Of a stretch of 64,000 nucleotides of DNA, positions 1-9,663 are shown one piece after another. The first letter of the stretch is position 1; every line of letters starts with the position of its first letter. The stretch comes from Pantoea sp. Nvir (GTDB lineage Bacteria > Pseudomonadota > Gammaproteobacteria > Enterobacterales > Enterobacteriaceae). The translations under genes were made by a program, and so were the position numbers. The notes beneath the pieces are model-generated. The model did no database searches and had not been told where the DNA came from. It saw nothing but the letters and a program-made list of their open reading frames with translations. Location: positions 372,001-436,000 of the forward strand of contig NZ_SZZW01000001.1 of the NCBI RefSeq assembly GCF_009829915.1, given 5' to 3'.

Positions 1-1
1 T

Positions 2-1987
2 CGTCATAAGCTGCCCATGGTTAATATTCTCACTTTTAACGGTTCTATCCGTGAACGAGCCGAAGTCTATGATACCAACGGTAAAGTCAGTGATACCTAT
101 TCAGACAAGATTCCAGAGCAGTTTCAGAAGATGGAGCGCTTTTCCGCGCGCGAGGCGATAGTCACTGCCGTTGATGAGCTAGGTCTGCTAGACGATATCA
201 AACCACACGATCTAACCGTTCCTTACAGTGATAGAGGGTGTGTGGTAATAGAGCCAATGCTGACTGATCAGTGGTACGTGCGCACAGCGCCGCTAGCGAA
301 AGTTGCGGTCAATGCTGTGAAAAACGACGAGATCCAATTTGTATCGAAGCAGTATAAAAAAATGTACTTCTCTTGGATGCGCGATATTCAAGACTGGTGT
401 ATCTCTCGCCAGCTCTGTTGGGGCCACCGCATTCCAGCATGGTACGATAATGAGGGAAGGGTCTACGTTGGCCGAAGCGAAGAGGAAATACGCAACAAGA
501 ATAATTTGGGTGCGCACATAGTGTTGCGCCAAGACGACGATGTGCTCGATACTTGGTTCTCTTCTAGCCTATGGACCTTCTCTACACTCGGATGGCCGGA
601 AGAAAATACCGAGGCACTGCATCAATTCCATCCAACCAACGTACTAGTGAGTGGATTTGATATCATATTTTTCTGGATTGCTCGCATGATTATGTTAACC
701 ATGCATTTCATCAAAGATGATAGAGGCAGGTCGCAGATACCGTTTAAAACCGTTTATGTAACTGGTCTAATCCGCGATGAAGAAGGTCATAAAATGTCGA
801 AATCCAAGGGGAATGTCATTGATCCCCTGGATGTAATTGAGGGTATTTCGCTGGAAGATTTACTGAAAAAACGCACTAGTAATATGATGCAGCCACAGTT
901 AGCAGAGAAGATCCGTAAACGCACTAAGAAGCATTTTCCAGAAGGGATAGAGCCATCAGGTACCGATGCATTGCGTTTTACATTAGCAGCACTTGCTTCA
1001 ACTAGTCGTGATATCAATTGGGATATGAAGCGCCTCGAAGGTTACCGTAACTTCTGCAATAAGCTATGGAATGCTAGTCGTTTTGTGCTGATTCACACTG
1101 AAGCTCAGGATTGCGGCCAGAAAGGCGGTCAAATCATTCCATCACTAGCTGATCGCTGGATCCTTGCCAAATTCAATAACACAGTGAAGGGTTACCGTGA
1201 GGCATTGGATAGTTATCGTTTTGACATAGCCGCTAATTTACTTTACGACTTTACGTGGAATCAGTTCTGTGACTGGTACCTTGAAATGACTAAGCAGGTA
1301 ATAAAAAACGGTAGCGAAATAGAATTACTCAGTACACGCAATACTCTGGTAACGTTGTTAGAAGCGTTGCTACGCCTTGCCCATCCGGTTATTCCGTTTA
1401 TAACTGAAACTATCTGGCAACGTGTGAAAGTGCTGAAAAATATAACTACTGATACTATCATGCTACAGCCTTTCCCACAGTTCGAAGTGGATAAAGAAGA
1501 TGTAGAAGCGATAGAGAATATTGAGTGGATGAAGCAAACAATTGTCGCAGTCCGTAATATAAGAGCCGAAATGAATATTCCGCTGAACAAGCCGCTTCAC
1601 GTTTTTCTGCGCAACTGTTCGTTGGTGACAGTGCGTCGTGTAGAAGAGAATCGCAATTTTTTATCGCACTTGGCGCATCTTGATCATTTGACTATTTTGC
1701 AGACTGGTAAAAAGAGTCCACCTTCTGTGACTAAAATTATCGAAGGTGCTGAATTATTAATTCCGATGGCAGGACTAGTAGATAAAACAGCGGAGCTGGA
1801 ACGTTTGGCAAAAGAGTTTAGTAAGGTCGACGTTGCAATAAAGAAAACTCAGGTCAAGCTTGCTAACAAAGTCTTTGTAGACCGTGCACCAAAAGCAGTG
1901 GTGACAAAAGAACGCATGCGATTGGATAAGTTGGAAACATTAAAATCAAAAATCATTGAACAACAGTTAATGATTAAGACGTTGTAA
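2..1987 (+). CDS. valS: Valyl-tRNA synthetase, 5'-truncated by window edge
   Basis: Class Ia aminoacyl-tRNA synthetase that charges tRNA-Val in the cytoplasm. The reading frame is already open at base 2 and the first in-window Met aligns inside the family, so only the C-terminal two thirds (about 660 of about 950 residues) is present; the true start lies upstream. Visible signatures are the [13 protein letters not shown]-binding loop, the DVLDTWFSS region of the catalytic core, the anticodon-binding domain ([10 protein letters not shown] onward) and the C-terminal coiled-coil arm ending [11 protein letters not shown]. One oddity is [11 protein letters not shown] where enteric enzymes read SRQLWWGHRIP. 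Closely E. coli-like throughout. Confidence 0.97.
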   Translation, partial: RHKLPMVNILTFNGSIRERAEVYDTNGKVSDTYSDKIPEQFQKMERFSAREAIVTAVDELGLLDDIKPHDLTVPYSDRGCVVIEPMLTDQWYVRTAPLAKVAVNAVKNDEIQFVSKQYKKMYFSWMRDIQDWCISRQLCWGHRIPAWYDNEGRVYVGRSEEEIRNKNNLGAHIVLRQDDDVLDTWFSSSLWTFSTLGWPEENTEALHQFHPTNVLVSGFDIIFFWIARMIMLTMHFIKDDRGRSQIPFKTVYVTGLIRDEEGHKMSKSKGNVIDPLDVIEGISLEDLLKKRTSNMMQPQLAEKIRKRTKKHFPEGIEPSGTDALRFTLAALASTSRDINWDMKRLEGYRNFCNKLWNASRFVLIHTEAQDCGQKGGQIIPSLADRWILAKFNNTVKGYREALDSYRFDIAANLLYDFTWNQFCDWYLEMTKQVIKNGSEIELLSTRNTLVTLLEALLRLAHPVIPFITETIWQRVKVLKNITTDTIMLQPFPQFEVDKEDVEAIENIEWMKQTIVAVRNIRAEMNIPLNKPLHVFLRNCSLVTVRRVEENRNFLSHLAHLDHLTILQTGKKSPPSVTKIIEGAELLIPMAGLVDKTAELERLAKEFSKVDVAIKKTQVKLANKVFVDRAPKAVVTKERMRLDKLETLKSKIIEQQLMIKTL

Positions 1988-2865
1988 ACGTCTTAATCTG
2001 AAAGATTAAACAACCAAAGCCTGGATTAATAAATTTCATTTGTGTAGTAGTGAAAACAAATTTGTAATATCTCTCATCCTCCTAAGGACTATTGTTCGTT
2101 CACAATTTATTATGTATTACAGTTTATTTAAAGTTTTTATGGTAAATGGAAACTTGAAGCAGATTAACCCTTAATAGTAGTGCTGATGCTAAGAGGTGAA
2201 CAACACGTTTGTTGATAAATATTACGGATTAGGCAAGTAACGTTCTGCGTTGAGTTACCGTGCTTTGAGTGTACAAACTAGATTGTCAGTGAGCCATAAC
2301 ATCTAATTTTTTGTTTTATGCGCCTCATCAATTCCGAACATATCTTATCAGAAAAATAAAAATGACAAATGAATTCAAGTGAATAGTACATGATTCACTT
2401 TTTATCAAGGTGGATAAATTAAAGACGGAGAACATAGAAAATAAAAGTAGCGTACAACTATTATCTATCACTTCCTTCTGAAAGATTATATTAGACTTTT
2501 TAAAATAGAGTCTTCAGATGTATGGAAGAGTATCTGACGTTTTGGGTTAATCAGTTACTTAACTCGAGCGTAAATTTTTTAACTTTTAACGCTCATTCAC
2601 TAAGAACATTGAGGTATACACCTATTTTAATTTTATCTTAGTTACATCGTAATCCAGCTTTCAACACCTCGAAAATTTTTTTTTAGTAACCATAATTGTT
2701 ATAAAAGAAATACTATTTAATAGTAAAGGCGTATTAGGATTAATACTGGCTTCCAGCAAATCATTAATAATCAGTCGTTCTTTTTCAGGTACTCTTCCGA
2801 CTATGGCACTGATTCATTTCAATATTCGGCAATAAATAAGATGATTCTACACGTTTGTAGTTAAC
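1988..2865. other. Long gap between valS and argI
   Basis: About 880 bases of AT-rich sequence without a credible gene or a relic that I could match. It most likely represents decayed genes or spacer between blocks that are separated in E. coli by rraB/yjgN-type genes. I see no tRNA, no repeat and no long open frame. Confidence 0.6.
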
Positions 2866-2890
2866 TTCCATTAAAAATGGAAAGTTTTTT
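2866..2890 (+). terminator. Intrinsic terminator upstream of argI
   Basis: A 7-bp perfect stem (TTCCATT/AATGGAA, loop AAA) is followed by AG and six T on the plus strand. It would end transcription arriving from valS before the argI promoter. No GC-rich stem, so strength is uncertain. Confidence 0.55.
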
Positions 2891-2902
2891 TATTAGTATT
2901 GA

Positions 2903-2941
2903 AAATAAATCTTCGTATTTTAATATGAATTAAAATTCAAA
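2903..2941 (+). promoter_or_regulatory. ArgR operator: one perfect and one degenerate ARG box
   Basis: Bases 2924-2941 contain TGAAT-TAAA-ATTCA, a full match to the 18-bp ARG box (wnTGAATwwwwATTCAnw). A weaker half-matching box occupies 2903-2920, separated by exactly 3 bp (taa), the tandem spacing used by the ArgR hexamer. It sits just upstream of the argI ribosome site, as in enteric argI/argF. Whether argR itself still exists cannot be seen here. Confidence 0.7.
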
Positions 2942-2967
2942 GAAACCTAATCTACTGGAGCATATTC

Positions 2968-3978
2968 ATGATGAGTCCATTGTTTCAACGACACTTCCTT
3001 CGGCTTCTAGATTTTACACCGACTGACATTATTTACCTGCTTGACCTCGCTGCTGAATTAAAGATAGCTAAAAAAAAAGGTAAGGAGACCCAGCGCTTAA
3101 AAGGTAAAAATATTGCGCTCGTTTTCGAAAAAAAATCAACCCGCACGCGATGCTCTTTTGAAGTTGCCGCATACGATCAAGGAGCTAACGTTACCTATCT
3201 TGGTTCAAGCGGCAGCCAGACTAGCTATAAAGAGTCTATAAAAGATACCGCACGGGTACTTGGTCGAATATATGACGGTATCCAATACCGCGGTTATGGA
3301 CAAGTACTAGTAGAGACGCTAGCGAAATTTGCCGGTGTTCCGGTATGGAACGGACTTACTACTGAGTTTCATCCCACTCAGATACTTGCGGATCTCATGA
3401 CCATAAAGGAGCATCTGCCAAGAAAAGATTTTAGTGAAATAACACTTGTCTACGTTGGCGATACGCGCAACAATATTGGCAACAGCATGATGGAAGCTGC
3501 AGTAATCACTGGTCTAGAACTACGTCTAGTCTCTCCTAAAAGTTTCTGGCCGAAACAAGCGATAGTCGAGCAGTTCCGACAAGTAGCTCAGAATACTGGT
3601 GGTCAGATTATTCTGACAGAAGATATCGCTGAAGGTGTCATGGGTGCAGATTTTATCTACACCGACGTGTGGGTTTCTATGGGTGAAGATAAAGCGGCGT
3701 GGAAAAACCGTATAGCGCTTCTACGCAACTACCAGGTAAACCAAGCGATGTTACTACTAACCAGTAACCCAGAGGTAAAATTCATGCACTGCCTGCCTGC
3801 TTTTCATGACGCCCAGACGACATTAGGTCGCCAGATAGTTGAACAATATGGTCTGCACGACGGTATAGAAGTAAGCAACGAAGTATTTGAATCAGAACAC
3901 AGCATTGTGTTCGATCAGGCGGAAAATCGCATGCACACTATTAAGGCGGTAATGTTGGCAACGCTCAATCAAGGGTAA
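2968..3978 (+). CDS. argI: Ornithine carbamoyltransferase
   Basis: Converts ornithine and carbamoyl phosphate to citrulline in arginine synthesis. The protein (336 residues, usual length 334) carries the carbamoyl-phosphate motif STRTRCSF near residue 56, the HPTQ motif in the middle and the HCLPAFHD motif near residue 272 that holds the catalytic Cys. GGAG at 2957 precedes two adjacent ATG codons (2968 and 2971); the E. coli N-terminus favours the second, giving 335 residues. An ARG box lies directly upstream. It is followed by the pyrBI leader rather than by other arginine genes, so the pathway depends on genes elsewhere or on a partner. Confidence 0.96.
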   Translation: MMSPLFQRHFLRLLDFTPTDIIYLLDLAAELKIAKKKGKETQRLKGKNIALVFEKKSTRTRCSFEVAAYDQGANVTYLGSSGSQTSYKESIKDTARVLGRIYDGIQYRGYGQVLVETLAKFAGVPVWNGLTTEFHPTQILADLMTIKEHLPRKDFSEITLVYVGDTRNNIGNSMMEAAVITGLELRLVSPKSFWPKQAIVEQFRQVAQNTGGQIILTEDIAEGVMGADFIYTDVWVSMGEDKAAWKNRIALLRNYQVNQAMLLLTSNPEVKFMHCLPAFHDAQTTLGRQIVEQYGLHDGIEVSNEVFESEHSIVFDQAENRMHTIKAVMLATLNQG

Positions 3979-4010
3979 ACTGTATTGTAAAATTTGTAAC
4001 CTTTTTACCC

Positions 4011-4052
4011 TTGATGCAAATTACCAGACGCATATATTGCGTCGCAATTTGC
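4011..4052 (+). promoter_or_regulatory. pyrBI promoter with UTP-sensitive initial transcribed sequence
   Basis: A -35-like TTGATG (4011-4016), 16-nt spacer and -10-like TATATT (4033-4038) lead 7 nt later to AATTTGCC at 4046, followed by GGAGG. E. coli pyrBI initiates at the same AATTTG, where UTP-driven reiterative transcription on the three T residues aborts transcripts. Nested inverted repeats (GCAAATT/AATTTGC around GACGCA/TGCGTC) overlap the site. Functional assignment rests on similarity to the E. coli promoter. Confidence 0.65.
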
Positions 4053-4064
4053 CTGGAGGGCAGC

Positions 4065-4223
4065 ATGCAGCAACATGGTCTACATGTCAAAACAAAAGTT
4101 ATGCCTGAACATATGCGGCTATCATACCTCTTTCCATCATTAATTAATGGATCGTCAAAAAGCTCCTTACCTCTCCTTACCTTAAGTAGAGTATTTTTTT
4201 GTCCGAAATTCGGCAGCTCATAG
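4065..4223 (+). CDS. pyrL: pyrBI leader peptide
   Basis: A 52-codon leader preceded by a strong GGAGGG (4055-4060) and ending in TAG that abuts the pyrB ribosome site. It resembles E. coli PyrL in its middle (LSYLFPSLINGSS against the LPFFFPLI segment) and in VFFCP near the end, where the FFC codons are written by the run of seven T that terminates the attenuated transcript. In E. coli translation of this leader couples ribosome position to UTP level and so sets read-through into pyrBI. It could also start at upstream ATGs, but only 4065 has a good ribosome site. Confidence 0.7.
   Translation: MQQHGLHVKTKVMPEHMRLSYLFPSLINGSSKSSLPLLTLSRVFFCPKFGSS
4168..4200 (+). terminator. pyrBI attenuator (weak hairpin plus T7)
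   Basis: Seven T at 4194-4200 follow a poor stem (TAcCTCT paired with AGAGTA, loop of about 13 nt). Position inside the 3' end of pyrL and 32 nt before pyrB matches the enteric attenuator, but the GC-rich stem has been eroded, so termination may be inefficient. Confidence 0.5.
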
Positions 4224-4232
4224 GAGCAATCT

Positions 4233-5168
4233 ATGGTTAATCCATTATATAAAAAGCATATTATTTCTATAAATGATCTCGATCGAGACGAATTGGAGCG
4301 TGTGCTGTATACAGCAGCACAGCTGAAAGCCAACCCCCAGCCGGAGTTGCTGAAGCATAAGGTAATTGCAAGCTGCTTTTTTGAGGCCTCAACACGTACG
4401 CGCCTATCATTTGAAACCGCTATTCACCGCCTAGGAGCTTCAGTAGTGGGATTTGCCGATAGTAGCAACACCTCGCTTAGTAAAAAGGGCGAAACTTTAG
4501 CTGATACTATTTCTGTGATCGGTACTTACGTTGATACCATTGTTATGAGACATTCGCAAGAAGGCACAGCGCGACTTGCCACTGAATTTTCCGGTGGCGT
4601 ACCAATATTAAATGCAGGCGATGGAGCAAACCAGCATCCCACGCAAACTCTGCTGGATCTTTTTACTATTCGTGAAACACAGAGCCGCTTGGATAATTTA
4701 AGTATCGCTATGATTGGCGACCTAAAATATGGCCGCACAGTACACTCTCTGGCGCAAGCATTAGCGAAATTCGACGGTAATCGCTTCTACTTCATTGCTC
4801 CTAACACGCTATCAATGCCTGCCTACATTACCGATATGCTAGATGAGCATGGTATAGTTTGGTCACACCACAATAGCATAGAAGCAGTAATTCCGCATGC
4901 AGATATCCTTTATATGACCCGTGTACAGAAAGAGCGTCTAGATCCATCAGAGTATGCCAACGTTAAAGCACAATTTATCCTACATGTAGAAGATCTAGTA
5001 GGTGCACGTAATAACATGAAGGTGCTACATCCTCTACCACGCGTTGATGAGATCGCTATTGAAGTAGATAAAACCCCTTATGCCTGGTATTTTCAGCAGG
5101 CCAGCAACGGCATTTTTGCACGACAGGCTCTTTTAGCGTTAGTACTTAACAGCGAATTGAATCTGTAA
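4233..5168 (+). CDS. pyrB: Aspartate carbamoyltransferase, catalytic chain
   Basis: Catalyses carbamoyl phosphate plus aspartate to carbamoyl aspartate, the committed step of UMP synthesis. Full length (311 residues, as in E. coli), with STRTRLSFE near residue 53, the KKGET 80s-loop region, HPTQTLLDL near 135 and HPLPRVDEI near 266. GGAG ten bases upstream supports the ATG at 4233. It is followed 16 bases later by pyrI, so the holoenzyme can be allosterically regulated. It shares the carbamoyl-phosphate fold with the adjacent argI product but keeps the aspartate-specific residues. Confidence 0.97.
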   Translation: MVNPLYKKHIISINDLDRDELERVLYTAAQLKANPQPELLKHKVIASCFFEASTRTRLSFETAIHRLGASVVGFADSSNTSLSKKGETLADTISVIGTYVDTIVMRHSQEGTARLATEFSGGVPILNAGDGANQHPTQTLLDLFTIRETQSRLDNLSIAMIGDLKYGRTVHSLAQALAKFDGNRFYFIAPNTLSMPAYITDMLDEHGIVWSHHNSIEAVIPHADILYMTRVQKERLDPSEYANVKAQFILHVEDLVGARNNMKVLHPLPRVDEIAIEVDKTPYAWYFQQASNGIFARQALLALVLNSELNL

Positions 5169-5184
5169 GGAGTAAATTATTTCT

Positions 5185-5649
5185 ATGACTCACGACAATA
5201 AACTGCAGGTAGAAGCAATTAAGCGTGGCACAGTCATTGACCATGTTCCAGCACAGATTGGGTTTAAGTTGTTATCGTTATTTCGCTTTACTGAAACTGA
5301 CCAGCGCATTACCATTGGTCTTAATCTTCCGTCCGATAAAATATTTCGTAAGGATTTGATCAAAATTGAAAATACCTTCTTAACTGATGATCAAATTAAC
5401 CAGTTAGCAGTCTATGCACCGCACGCTACGGTCAACCGCATTTACGATTATGAAGTGGTAGCAAAGATCGCTCCTGCTCTACCCGATTGCATCGAGCGTG
5501 TCCTGAGCTGCCCGAATAGCAATTGCATCAGTTGTAATGAACCGGTCTTCTCCAGTTTTACAGTGAAAAAGCGAGCCAAAGAAGTTATACTCACTTGTAA
5601 ATATTGTGAGAAAGCCTTTGCACACTACGTAGTACTCAGTAATTGGTAA
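5185..5649 (+). CDS. pyrI: Aspartate carbamoyltransferase, regulatory chain
   Basis: Zinc-binding regulatory subunit that binds CTP/UTP/ATP and assembles PyrB trimers into the c6r6 holoenzyme. 154 residues against 153 in E. coli. The N-terminal nucleotide-binding domain ([15 protein letters not shown]) is highly conserved, and the four zinc ligands are present as CPNSNC near residue 110 and CKYC near residue 138. An additional Cys (SCNEP) lies close to the cluster. Retention implies feedback control still matters despite genome reduction. Confidence 0.97.
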   Translation: MTHDNKLQVEAIKRGTVIDHVPAQIGFKLLSLFRFTETDQRITIGLNLPSDKIFRKDLIKIENTFLTDDQINQLAVYAPHATVNRIYDYEVVAKIAPALPDCIERVLSCPNSNCISCNEPVFSSFTVKKRAKEVILTCKYCEKAFAHYVVLSNW

Positions 5650-5732
5650 CCACATCCTAAATTAATAATAAGGCAGTTTTTTTAAACAACAGAGATAATA
5701 AGTGGCTACTGCTTTAGTCATAAGGAATAGAT

Positions 5733-6119
5733 ATGTATCGAGAAATTAATACAGCAAAAGCGCCTGCTGCGATCGGTCCCTATGTTCAGGGTATAAATTT
5801 AGGTAAGATAGTCATTACCTCTGGCTAGATTCCTATTAATCCGACAACCGGCACGGTAGCGGACGATATCTCTGTTCAGGTACGTCAATCACTAGAAAAT
5901 GTAAGAGCGATCGTTGAAGCCGCTGGTTTGCAAGTAAGCGATATTATCAAAACTACAGTCTTCGTTAAAGATCTCAATGATTTTAATATCATAAATGCTA
6001 CTTATGAGTCTTTTTTTATTGAGCATAACGCTAGCTTCCCGGCACGTTCCTGTGTGGAAGTAGCGCGTCTTCCAAAAGATGCAAAAATTGAGATCGAAGC
6101 GATAGCGCTGCGCGGTTAA
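5733..6119 (+). pseudogene. ridA: ridA (2-iminobutanoate/2-iminopropanoate deaminase) with one in-frame amber codon
   Basis: The frame from ATG 5733 to TAA 6119 encodes a full-length RidA (128 codons) apart from TAG at 5826-5828, codon 32. E. coli has Gln there (SGQIP becomes SG-stop-IP), consistent with one CAG to TAG transition. The rest is well preserved, including the C-terminal FPARSCVEVARLPKD signature, so the break is recent, tolerated by suppression or read-through, or a sequence error. Located directly after pyrI as in E. coli. RidA clears reactive enamines made by PLP enzymes. Confidence 0.85.
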
Positions 6120-6431
6120 TAATTTGGTGCATACATGATGTTTGTCATCAGATGCCAGGCAAGAGGAAAGCATCTACACATTCAGACGTTATAATATGCA
6201 CCAGATCTCTTTCTTCTTCTACTTAACTTGAAGGATTTTGTTGAACGCAACTAATAAATACTACTTTACTGCACCAACATCTTATAACTCTACTCAATTT
6301 TCTCCTTCTGCAGTTGCCTAGTCATTTAGCCAGACGTCGAACTCTTTTTCCCAGCGTCTTAATGAAGAATGGGCTGCTACGTTTAAAAAAGTTACAAGCA
6401 AGATTGTTCTCCTGTTATGGGGCAAAGTAAA
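6120..6431. other. Gap after ridA relic
   Basis: Roughly 310 bases without a gene. Short open fragments occur but none matches a family I can name; the block boundary between the pyr region and the yhbP-deaD region lies here. Confidence 0.5.
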
Positions 6432-6863
6432 TTATCGCTCTTCTCGCTGCCAAAAGATCTTTTTGCCGAACCCTAGCGAGTTATCAGTCATCTTGATTTT
6501 ATCCAGCCGTATCTCCCATAGAGGCGCAGAAACTTTATGGGCCACTGAAAAATATTTTTGATAGAGTCTGCGTACTTGCTCTTCGGTATCACCTTTTAAC
6601 GATACGATAGTCCCGCTATATTGTATCCCCTTAATTAACAGTACCGTTTTCGGTTGGCTGTTTACCGTACCCGCCACCTGTGAATTAGATTGTAGTAAAA
6701 TCCCGTGACGTGTATGGTGTTCTGTCATTAGCCAGAACACCATACGTACTTCACCAAAGATATAGAAACAGTTGGCACACCAAAGGTCACTGGCAGAGTG
6801 ACAGCAAAGAGAAAGAACATGCTGTTTTTTCAAGTAACGTACTAGATGGCCATGATTAGACAA
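6432..6863 (-). CDS. yhbP: YhbP-like UPF0306 protein, pyridoxamine-phosphate-oxidase fold
   Basis: Closest to E. coli YhbP, a small protein of unproven function with a split-barrel, flavin-reductase-like fold. Shared stretches are LWCANxFY near residue 31, TRHG, VAGTVNSQPKTV near 72, GIQYSGTI, SAPLWEIRLDxIKxTDN and the terminal GFGKKIFW. The frame is open further upstream, but alignment to the 147-residue relative points to TTG 6863 with GGAG 12 bases before it, giving 143 residues. The upstream extension looks non-homologous. It lies beside deaD, as in enterics after loss of the yhbQ-mtr genes between them. Confidence 0.8.
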   Translation of the reverse strand: MSNHGHLVRYLKKQHVLSLCCHSASDLWCANCFYIFGEVRMVFWLMTEHHTRHGILLQSNSQVAGTVNSQPKTVLLIKGIQYSGTIVSLKGDTEEQVRRLYQKYFSVAHKVSAPLWEIRLDKIKMTDNSLGFGKKIFWQREER

Positions 6864-6986
6864 ACCTTTTTTACTCCGTGCAAAGACTACCAAATAGCGG
6901 CGGTGTTGCAGGTACATTAACGCTATTTAGCATTGTAATAATAGCTTAACAAATGTTTAATACATTTATTGTATAGCTAATAATCA

Positions 6987-8765
6987 TCAAAACTCGCGAC
7001 GATGTAATGTAGCTACACCTTCTTCCCGATGCGGACCACGCCCCCTGCAGTTGTTGCTGCCACGATATTCACTACTGAAATTACGGCCACTACTACGACG
7101 CGTACTGCGTGAATCGCTGTGCAGTTGAGCGTCTCCTAGTAACTGCATATTCATCGGTTTATTGAGAATACGGGTACGAGTGAAGTGCTGCAGAATCTCA
7201 TTTGGCATACTTTTCGGTAGTTCGATTGTTGAATGGGTACCGAACAGCTTGATATTACCGATGTAACGACTATTAATATCTCCTTCGTTAGCTATAGCAC
7301 CGACAATATGACGTACTTCAACACCGTCATCACGACCTACTTCAATACGGTAAAGCTCCATTTCTCTCACATTGCGTCTTTCACGGCGTGAGCGGTCGCT
7401 ATCGCGGTTGCCACGGCGGTCATCGTCACGACGCTGTAAACACGGAGTATCTAAAGGTAAGATGAGTGGTCGCTCACCCTGCGCCATTTTCAGTAATACT
7501 GCGGCAAGAGTCTCCATATCTAGGTCATTGTGAGGAGAGATTTTTTCTAGTAGTGCTCGATACTGATCGATATCACTGCTTTCCAGTTGCTTCTGTACAC
7601 GTCCGGCGAATTTTTCCAAACGACGGGCATTCAATATTTCCGTATTTGGCAGTTCTACTTTCGGTATGGTTAGATTCATGGTGCGCTCTATATTACGTAG
7701 CAATCGACGTTCACGGTTCTCAACAAACAGAATCGCACGTCCAGCACGTCCAGCGCGTCCAGTACGTCCGATGCGGTGGACGTAAGACTCAGCATCCAGC
7801 GGAATGTCGTAATTTACTACTAAGCTGATACGCTCAACGTCTAAGCCACGTGCTGCAACGTCGGTAGCGATCAGAATATCTAGGCGGCCATCCTTTAGAC
7901 GTTCCAAAGTCTGCTCGCGCAACGCCTGGTTCATATCGCCATTTAACGCGGCAACACTGTAGCCGTTGCGCTCTAGTGCTTCAGCGACTTCTAATGTAGC
8001 ATTTTTAGTACGAACGAATATGATCACTGCTTCAAATTCTTCCGCTTCAAGGAAGCGAACTAGCGCATCGTTTTTACGTCCGTATACCATCCAGTAAGAT
8101 TGGCTAATATCTGGGCGTGTCGTGATATTAGACTGAATACGAACTTCCTCTAAATCTTTCATAAAACGCTTCGTGATGCGCCTAATAGCTTCTGGCATGG
8201 TTGCAGAAAATAGTACAGTCTGATGACCTTCTGGAATCTGAGCCATGATAGTTTCAACATCTTCGATGAAGCCCATACGCAGCATTTCATCAGCTTCGTC
8301 CAATACCAGACTACATAAGTGAGAAAGGTCCAGTGTACCTCGTTTCAGGTGATCGAGTAGACGCCCTGGGGTCCCTACGACAATTTGCGGGCCCTGACGT
8401 AGCGCACGTAACTGGACGTCATACCGCTGTCCGCCGTATAGGGCAACAACATTGATACCACTCATATGTTTAGAAAATTCAGTCATCGCTTCTGCTACCT
8501 GAATCGCTAGCTCACGGGTTGGTGCCAGCACCAGGATCTGCGGTACGTGAAGACAAGGATTAACATTATTTAATAATGGTAGAGAGAATGCCGCAGTTTT
8601 ACCACTACCGGTCTGCGCCATACCCAGCACATTGCGGCCCGCCAGTAGATGAGGAATACACTCTGCTTGGATCGGGGACGGCTGAACATAGCCCATGCCG
8701 TTTAGTGATTCAAGGATGTCTGTGTTCAAGCTCAGATCAGCAAAAGTGATTTTTATATCAGTCAT
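6987..8765 (-). CDS. deaD: DEAD-box RNA helicase DeaD/CsdA
   Basis: ATP-dependent RNA helicase for large-subunit ribosome assembly and mRNA turnover at low temperature. Motifs in order: Q motif ([11 protein letters not shown]), Walker A AQTGSGKT near residue 55, [15 protein letters not shown] near 155, SAT, and [15 protein letters not shown] near 335; a C-terminal RNA-binding domain follows ([19 protein letters not shown]). Length is 592 against 629 residues, the difference being a shortened Arg/Gly-rich tail. The tandem Gly-Arg-Ala codons around 7740 are repetitive. It stands alone because nlpI, normally between pnp and deaD, is not recognisable. Confidence 0.96.
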   Translation of the reverse strand: MTDIKITFADLSLNTDILESLNGMGYVQPSPIQAECIPHLLAGRNVLGMAQTGSGKTAAFSLPLLNNVNPCLHVPQILVLAPTRELAIQVAEAMTEFSKHMSGINVVALYGGQRYDVQLRALRQGPQIVVGTPGRLLDHLKRGTLDLSHLCSLVLDEADEMLRMGFIEDVETIMAQIPEGHQTVLFSATMPEAIRRITKRFMKDLEEVRIQSNITTRPDISQSYWMVYGRKNDALVRFLEAEEFEAVIIFVRTKNATLEVAEALERNGYSVAALNGDMNQALREQTLERLKDGRLDILIATDVAARGLDVERISLVVNYDIPLDAESYVHRIGRTGRAGRAGRAILFVENRERRLLRNIERTMNLTIPKVELPNTEILNARRLEKFAGRVQKQLESSDIDQYRALLEKISPHNDLDMETLAAVLLKMAQGERPLILPLDTPCLQRRDDDRRGNRDSDRSRRERRNVREMELYRIEVGRDDGVEVRHIVGAIANEGDINSRYIGNIKLFGTHSTIELPKSMPNEILQHFTRTRILNKPMNMQLLGDAQLHSDSRSTRRSSGRNFSSEYRGSNNCRGRGPHREEGVATLHRREF

Positions 8766-9663
8766 TTATTACACGTATCTCTTATTATTGCAGAAGCCAG
8801 TATCTGTACTTCTTCGTGAAGATTTGCATTCATTCTCATCAAAAAGCATGAACTGGCTCAAATTAAAGGTTTCGACGAACAAAAGCCCCTGCCCCAGATG
8901 CTAATAATTTAGCGGGCCTTTTAGGCAAAAAAAGCTCGTCAGCTATTGCTGTTTAAATTCTGATAAACCGCCCTGTGTCTGGCGCTGAGTTATGCCAGTT
9001 TCAACAATAGGTATTGGTTTTTAACAAAATTATTGATGTTTTTTGGCCAAGCTGAGGCTGGCCAGTATTCCCCAGCTGGACTTCTATACTAGATTTATAT
9101 AACGATAACTCCATATTTTAATAATATTTGGGTTTACTGAAATAGTCATCGAGCAAATTATTATCTGTTGCTTATCTTTTAAGGTATTTAATAGTGCACA
9201 CCTACTGCATCTCTAAACTATGATTTTATAAAATCAAATCCTTATTACAGACAACGCTATAGCCTATAGCTCTATTTCGGTAAATAAAAAACGGAGCTAA
9301 AAATCACAGAAAGGATCATTTTGATAAAACTCTTTCATATCGTAGGCTATCATACAACACTCCCCGTTCATATAACAAGCTCACGTGCCCATCTATTGGT
9401 AAAGGGGGAGCACTTCTTTAAAAATTTATTTCATATGTACGCTGATACAAGCACTCTAAGCAAGCTATAATTAGTATTTGCTACCCTCCTGTAAAACATT
9501 ATAGATAATACTATTATTCTCCATACTTACTGACTGAATAAGAAAATTCCTGTATCTCGGTGAGAAAATAAAACCCCTTGTACACACATACCGCACCCCA
9601 CTCCATTGCATATAGCTTGTGGATTATAACAGAGCATTCCCTCCTCTCTACACTATAATGTTT
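8766..9663. other. Gap where nlpI would lie
   Basis: About 900 bases between deaD and pnp. In E. coli this position holds nlpI. I could not recognise an NlpI fragment with confidence on either strand; the sequence is AT-rich and stop-dense. It must still carry the deaD promoter and leader. Confidence 0.5.
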
